Shown one piece after another: positions 60,006 to 64,000 of a stretch of 64,000 nt of DNA. Position 1 is the first letter of the stretch; each line of letters starts with the position of its first letter. Under the pieces are notes generated by a model. The model was given only the letters and a program-made list of their open reading frames with translations. It was not told the DNA's origin and made no database searches. The position numbers and the translations under genes were made by a program. This stretch comes from Mesorhizobium sp. B2-3-4 (lineage in GTDB: Bacteria; Pseudomonadota; Alphaproteobacteria; Rhizobiales; Rhizobiaceae): positions 1 to 64,000 of the forward strand of contig NZ_VFVY01000021.1 of assembly GCF_006442315.1 (NCBI RefSeq), given 5' to 3'.

Positions 60006-60689
60006 ATGACTTCACGCACCATCCTGATCGTCGACGACGATGACGACCTGCGCGGCACGCTCGTCGAGCAACTCTCCCTCTACGAGGAATTCGACGTCCT
60101 CCAGGAAGCCACTGCGGCAAAAGGCGTCACCGCGGCGCGCGGCGGCCTCATCGATCTGCTCATCATGGATGTCGGCTTGCCCGACATGGATGGCCGGGAG
60201 GCGGTAAAGATCCTGCGTAAGGGCGGCTACAAGGCGCCCATTATCATGCTGACCGGCCACGACACCGATTCGGACACGATCCTTGGCCTCGAGGCCGGTG
60301 CCAATGACTATGTGACCAAGCCGTTCCGCTTCGCGGTGCTGCTTGCCCGCATTCGGGCGCAGTTGCGCCAGCATGAGCAGAGCGAGGACGCGACCTTCTC
60401 GGTCGGCCCCTACACTTTCAAGCCCAGCCAGAAACTGCTTATCGACCCGCGCGGCGGCAAGGTGCGGCTGACGGAGAAGGAGGCCTCGATCATCAAATAT
60501 CTCTATCGCGCCGACCAGAAAGTGGTGACGCGCGATGTGCTGCTGGAAGAAGTATGGGGATACAATTCCGGCGTCACCACGCACACGCTGGAGACCCATG
60601 TCTATCGTCTGCGTCAGAAGATCGAGCGCGATCCTTCCAATGCCGAAATTCTTGTGACAGAAAGCGGCGGCTACAAGCTGGTTCCTTAA
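60006..60689 (+). CDS. cenR: OmpR-family response regulator, CenR/OtpR-like
   Basis: A 227-residue response regulator. The receiver has the acidic cluster D10-D13, phospho-acceptor D55 in LLIMDVGLPDMDG, and K105 in DYVTKPF. The winged-helix DNA-binding domain (about 125-227) ends HTLETHVYRLRQKIE and TESGGYKLVP. It is very like the CenR (OtpR) regulator of Brucella and other Rhizobiales, which controls envelope integrity. The following gene encodes a stand-alone cNMP-binding protein, also the arrangement I know from Brucella. No sensor kinase gene is adjacent. Confidence 0.8.
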   Translation: MTSRTILIVDDDDDLRGTLVEQLSLYEEFDVLQEATAAKGVTAARGGLIDLLIMDVGLPDMDGREAVKILRKGGYKAPIIMLTGHDTDSDTILGLEAGANDYVTKPFRFAVLLARIRAQLRQHEQSEDATFSVGPYTFKPSQKLLIDPRGGKVRLTEKEASIIKYLYRADQKVVTRDVLLEEVWGYNSGVTTHTLETHVYRLRQKIERDPSNAEILVTESGGYKLVP

Positions 60690-60811
60690 ACATTTTACGA
60701 TCCAATAAGCGGTCTGGGCGGGGGCCGCTTTCGGGTACGATCCTGTTGGAGGGGGATTCTGGACCGTACCGCAGAGGAGGGATTGGACTGACCGTTCGGG
60801 GACACAGCTAG

Positions 60812-61267
60812 ATGGCGCTGGATGACGACATCCGCATCCTGTCCGCCGTGAGGCTTTTCGAGGGCTTCACGCAGGAACAATTGCGCCTGCTCGCCTTCGG
60901 TGCCGAGACCACGCTGCTCAATGCCGACCGCAAGCTCTACCGCGAGGACGACGAAGCCGATTCAGCCTATGTCGTGGTCTCGGGCGAGATCGCCCTTTAC
61001 CGGGAACAGGACGGCGAGCGCATCCCGATCGGCACCGCCGGACCCGGTACCATGCTGAGCGAGCTGGCGCTCATCGCCGATACCAGGCGGCTGACCAGCG
61101 CCTCCGCCGCCACCGACGCGGAAGTGATAAGGCTGAGCCGCAAGATGTTCCGCCGCATCCTGGAGGAGTATCCGGAAGTGGCGCTGAAACTGCATCAGCG
61201 CATCTCCGAGGAGTTCCAGGCCATGATCCGCCGCATCGAGGCACTGGGTCCGCGCTTTTCGGGGTGA
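60812..61267 (+). CDS. Stand-alone cyclic-nucleotide-binding protein
   Basis: A 151-residue protein made only of a cNMP-binding domain: LRLLAFGAETTLLNAD, YVVVSGEIALYREQDGERIP, GTMLSELALIADTRRLTSA. It has no DNA-binding helix-turn-helix and no kinase domain. The phosphate-binding-cassette shape is present, but the usual arginine of the PGExxGE-R-A region is replaced by TRRLTSA. It follows the CenR-like gene by 122 bases. In Brucella the equivalent is annotated as a cAMP-dependent kinase regulatory-like protein; it may sense another ligand. Confidence 0.85.
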   Translation: MALDDDIRILSAVRLFEGFTQEQLRLLAFGAETTLLNADRKLYREDDEADSAYVVVSGEIALYREQDGERIPIGTAGPGTMLSELALIADTRRLTSASAATDAEVIRLSRKMFRRILEEYPEVALKLHQRISEEFQAMIRRIEALGPRFSG

Positions 61268-61294
61268 GGCGCAACAGACGGCTCAAAAGCGGGT

Positions 61295-61354
61295 TCGTCA
61301 TTCCAGGGCGGAGCAAGGAGCGCAGCGACGCGCGCAGACCCTGGACTAGGATGG
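61295..61354. repeat. Dispersed repeat remnant between convergent genes
   Basis: TCCAGGG (61302-61308) and CCCTGGA (61339-61345) flank the segment GGAGCAAGGAGCGCAGCGAC. The form GTCATTCCAGGG...CCCTGGACTAGGATGGCGA looks like an intergenic inverted repeat that I associate with Mesorhizobium genomes. It fills most of the 118-base gap between the cNMP-binding protein and exonuclease III genes. Confidence 0.5.
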
Positions 61355-61385
61355 CGACCGGCAGCGCGCCTTTCCAACCGCCACG

Positions 61386-62192
61386 TCAATCCAGGTTGAA
61401 CCGCGCAACGACAGGCACATGGTCCGACGGCCGGTCCCAGCCGCGCGCCGCCCGCAGAATCTCGTAGCCGGTGAAATCAGGCACCAGGTTGGGCGACGAC
61501 CAGACATGATCGAGCCGCCGGCCACGGTTCGACGCTTCCCAGTCCTGCGCGCGATAGCTCCACCAGGTGTAGAGCTTCTGTTCCGGCGGCACGTTGTGCC
61601 GCATCAGGTCGACCCAGCCGCCGGAGAGCCGCATCGCCTCGAAGCTTTCGGTCTCGACCGGCGTGTGGCTGACCACATTTAGCAATTGCTTGTGCGACCA
61701 GACATCATGCTCCAGCGGCGCGATGTTGAGGTCACCGACCAGCACCGAGGCCGACACTTCGTCGTGCTCGGCCCGGATAGCATTCATCTCGGCGACGAAG
61801 TCGAGCTTGTGCCTGAACTTCTTGTTGATTTCGGGATCCGGTTCGTCGCCGCCGGCCGGAACGTAGAAATTGTGCACCAGGATGGCCTTGCCGCCGGCCC
61901 GCACCTTCACCGACAGGTGCCGGCTGTCCTCGATGTCGCAGAAGCGGCGCCTTTCGACCACCTCGATGGGCCGCCGTGCCACCGTCGCCACGCCGTGATA
62001 GCCCTTCTGGCCATGGAAGGCGATGTGCTGGTAGCCGAGCCGGCGGAACGCCTTTTCCGGAAACAGCTCGTCCGGGACCTTGGTTTCCTGCAGGCACAGC
62101 ACATCGGGCGCGTACTCGTCGAGCAGGCGTTCGATGATGGGCATGCGCAGGCGCACGGAGTTGATGTTCCAGGTGGCGATCGAAAAGGGCAT
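61386..62192 (-). CDS. xth: Exodeoxyribonuclease III
   Basis: A 268-residue AP endonuclease and 3'-exonuclease of base-excision repair. SIATWNINSVRLRM, LCLQETKVPDE with the metal-binding E36, ASVLVGDLNIAPLEHD and the C-terminal RGWDRPSDHVPVVA with the catalytic aspartate-histidine are all present. It is a single gene convergent with the cNMP-binding protein gene and upstream of nothing co-transcribed on its 3' side. Subtype (ExoA versus XthA) was not resolved. Confidence 0.95.
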   Translation of the reverse strand: MPFSIATWNINSVRLRMPIIERLLDEYAPDVLCLQETKVPDELFPEKAFRRLGYQHIAFHGQKGYHGVATVARRPIEVVERRRFCDIEDSRHLSVKVRAGGKAILVHNFYVPAGGDEPDPEINKKFRHKLDFVAEMNAIRAEHDEVSASVLVGDLNIAPLEHDVWSHKQLLNVVSHTPVETESFEAMRLSGGWVDLMRHNVPPEQKLYTWWSYRAQDWEASNRGRRLDHVWSSPNLVPDFTGYEILRAARGWDRPSDHVPVVARFNLD

Positions 62193-62294
62193 ACGGCAAA
62201 GTCCGGCAAGAGAGAGCCGAACTACTGCCAGCCGAACGCCGGAAAGACAAGGGAAGCGTCAAATCGCGGCGCCGGGATGCGCCCGAGACGAAAC

Positions 62295-62975
62295 CTACCT
62301 GGTTTTCGTATTCAGTTCGCGGTTCGCCGTATAGTCGATGGCGAAGGTGTCGGCGGCGAAACTGACGCCTTCCTTGACGTTGTAGATCATCACCGTCGTA
62401 TCCTTGCCCTGCGCATCCGTGATCGTCCACTGGCGCAGTTCATAGGTCTTCGGATCGAACATCATGGTGATCTTCGAATTGCCGAACACCGATTTGTCAG
62501 CGAGCTGAATCGTGGTGAGATCGCTCTCTTCCTTGATATTCTTGACGCGGCCGCCCGAGAGATCGATGTGGTCGTCGAGCAGAAGCTTCAGCGGCGTCTT
62601 TGACAGGGGATAGAGATCCGACGTGTTGAGCTTCTTGTTGAGGATGACCACCGACTTGCCGTCGGAAATCACCCGGAAATTCGACGATCCGTCATAGTTG
62701 AAACGGATCTTGCCGGGACGCTCCAGGAAGAACTTGCCCCCGGTCTGCTGATTGTTCGGCGCGAACTGGACGAATTCGCCGCTCATCGATTTGACCGCCG
62801 AGAAATGATCGGCGATCTTCTGCGCCGCCGCCGGCACGGCTGCCTGCGCCGAGGCCAGCAGTTCGAATCCGGGCACGACATTGAGCGCGGCGGCGCCCGC
62901 CATGACCAGGCCGAAGCCAAGCAACTGGCGCCGTGTCGGGGCAAGATCGCTGAGCGCTGAAAGATCGTTTTTCAT
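62295..62975 (-). CDS. LolA-like outer-membrane lipoprotein carrier
   Basis: About 226 residues (ATG 62975; GTG 62984 possible). A twin-arginine-type leader (TRRQLLGFGLVMAGAA) ends near ASAQAAVP. The mature protein has the LolA pattern: HFSAVKSMSGEFVQFAPN, GGKFFLERPGKIRFNYDG and PLKLLLDDHIDL. LolA ferries lipoproteins across the periplasm to the outer membrane; the Tat-like leader is common for this group in Rhizobiales. It follows ftsK in the usual ftsK-lolA order, 125 bases after the ftsK stop. Confidence 0.88.
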   Translation of the reverse strand: MKNDLSALSDLAPTRRQLLGFGLVMAGAAALNVVPGFELLASAQAAVPAAAQKIADHFSAVKSMSGEFVQFAPNNQQTGGKFFLERPGKIRFNYDGSSNFRVISDGKSVVILNKKLNTSDLYPLSKTPLKLLLDDHIDLSGGRVKNIKEESDLTTIQLADKSVFGNSKITMMFDPKTYELRQWTITDAQGKDTTVMIYNVKEGVSFAADTFAIDYTANRELNTKTR

Positions 62976-63109
62976 ATCGGTCACTCTCGTCTGATTCCTG
63001 ATTTGGTCGCTGTCGTGAACCCCCAGTTGGGCTGAAGTTTGGCGATGCGATCGCTGCTCAGTCGCTTGAACGCGCCAGAAGGTTCAAAGTTGCGGCGAAC
63101 TCCCATCCG

Positions 63110-64000
63110 TCAGAATTTGTCGTCTTCGGTCGGCACCAGGATTTCGCGTTTCCCGGCATGGTTGGCCGGGCCGACAATGCCTTCCTTTTCCATCTTCTCG
63201 ATGATCGAGGCGGCCCTGTTGTAGCCGATGCCCAGACGCCGCTGGATGTAGCTGGTCGAGGCCTTGCCGTCGCGCAGCACCACCGAGACCGCCTGGTCGT
63301 AGGGGTCGTCGGAATCCTCGAAATTGCCGCCGCCTCCGCCGCCGGAGCCGCCCTTGCCGGACGGCTCGTCCTCGTCCTCTTCATCATCCTCGGTGATGGC
63401 GTCGAGATATTCGGGAACGCCCTGAAGCTTGAGGTGGCCGACCACCTTCTCGACCTCGTCGTCGGAGACGAACGGGCCGTGCACGCGCTGGATGCGCCCG
63501 CCGCCGGCCATGTAGAGCATGTCACCCATGCCCAGCAGCTGCTCGGCGCCCTGCTCGCCCAGAATGGTGCGGCTGTCGATCTTCGACGTCACCTGGAAGG
63601 AGATGCGGGTCGGGAAATTGGCCTTGATGGTGCCGGTGATGACGTCGACCGAGGGGCGCTGCGTGGCCATGATGACATGGATGCCGGCGGCGCGCGCCAT
63701 CTGCGCCAGGCGCTGCACCGCGCCCTCGATGTCCTTGCCGGCGACCATCATCAGGTCGGCCATTTCGTCGATGATGACGACGATGTAGGGCATCGGCTCG
63801 AGATCGAGATTCTCGGTCTCGTAGATCGCCTCGCCGGTCTCCCGGTCGAAGCCGGTCTGCACGGTGCGCGAGATCTTTTCGCCCTTCTTCTCGGCCTGTT
63901 GCACGCGCGCATTGAAGCCGTCGATGTTGCGCACGCCGACCTTGGACATCTTGCGGTAGCGGTCCTCCATCTCACGCACGGTCCATTTCAGCGCCACCAC
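63110..64000 (-). CDS. ftsK: DNA translocase FtsK, 3' part (runs off the window)
   Basis: The last 296 codons of ftsK; the start is outside the window. Walker B is in IVVIIDEMADLMMVAGKD, followed by MATQRPSVDVITGTIKANFP and TRISFQVTSKIDSRTILG. An acidic/glycine-rich insert (about 215-245 of the fragment) precedes the gamma domain, a winged helix with SYIQRRLGIGYNRAASIIEK that reads KOPS sequences to orient chromosome segregation. The glycine-rich insert is longer than I would expect but otherwise the protein looks normal. Confidence 0.95.
   Translation of the reverse strand: MVALKWTVREMEDRYRKMSKVGVRNIDGFNARVQQAEKKGEKISRTVQTGFDRETGEAIYETENLDLEPMPYIVVIIDEMADLMMVAGKDIEGAVQRLAQMARAAGIHVIMATQRPSVDVITGTIKANFPTRISFQVTSKIDSRTILGEQGAEQLLGMGDMLYMAGGGRIQRVHGPFVSDDEVEKVVGHLKLQGVPEYLDAITEDDEEDEDEPSGKGGSGGGGGGNFEDSDDPYDQAVSVVLRDGKASTSYIQRRLGIGYNRAASIIEKMEKEGIVGPANHAGKREILVPTEDDKF

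Noticed and set aside
60812..61267. Crp/Fnr-type transcription regulator
   Set aside because: Only the cyclic-nucleotide-binding domain is present; there is no helix-turn-helix.

Overview
The window looks like a chromosomal segment of a Mesorhizobium-like alphaproteobacterium (Hyphomicrobiales/Rhizobiales). The evidence is high GC, dense gene packing with many ATGA/TGATG overlaps, and frequent TTG/GTG starts behind good Shine-Dalgarno sequences. Typical group markers are also present: a MucR/Ros zinc-finger regulator, a hemC-hemD-Mic60-hemY cluster, a CenR/OtpR-type response regulator followed by a stand-alone cNMP-binding protein, a pcaIJF/pcaR locus, and several interspersed palindromic repeats. 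I see no rRNA, tRNA, CRISPR array, phage or IS element. Taxonomy is an inference from gene content and family resemblance.

Layout. 0.1-4.9 kb: BMP-type (nucleoside-like) ABC importer. 5.1-8.8 kb: pcaF-pcaJ-pcaI (last steps of the beta-ketoadipate pathway) with a divergent IclR regulator and a clear operator. 8.9-19.3 kb: the most unusual region. A leftward unit (GntR regulator, UGT-like glycosyltransferase, gamma-glutamyl-amine ligase, FAD amine oxidase) diverges from a rightward unit (remnant of a polyamine-type ABC importer, second paralogous glycosyltransferase, three tandem small cupins, aldehyde dehydrogenase). 19.4-22.1 kb: class A beta-lactamase with divergent LysR regulator, and a Gly/Asn-rich exported protein. 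22.4-28.1 kb: intact spermidine/putrescine-type ABC importer plus an SDR, with a divergent LuxR-type regulator. 28.1-32.7 kb: FadB-like enzyme, a DHA2-type MFS pump and its TetR regulator.

32.7-43.0 kb: ribose-type sugar ABC importer diverging from glucoamylase (GH15), 6-phosphogluconate dehydrogenase, glucose-6-phosphate dehydrogenase and a polyphosphate-glucokinase-like ROK kinase. Together these could take glucans or glucose into the oxidative pentose-phosphate route. 43.2-47.5 kb: MucR, an aminotransferase, an MFS exporter, a small conserved protein and a class I amidotransferase. 47.5-53 kb: TerB-like protein, HemY, Mic60/mitofilin homologue, HemD and HemC. 53-59 kb: tsaD, gpsA, YciI, EVE protein, methyltransferase, DUF1761, GT25, LysR and a DUF1127 protein. 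59.3-64 kb: L,D-transpeptidase preceded at its 3' side by a heptamer tandem repeat, CenR-like regulator, cNMP-binding protein, exonuclease III, LolA-like carrier, and the 3' part of ftsK running off the window.

The best candidate for an undescribed system is the 8.9-19.3 kb cluster. It combines gamma-glutamylation and oxidation of an amine with two related GT-B glycosyltransferases and three cupins, and its dedicated importer seems to have been destroyed by an internal deletion. No stretch longer than about 300 bases lacks a gene; the longest gaps (about 205-280 bases) are described as features or within neighbouring entries.
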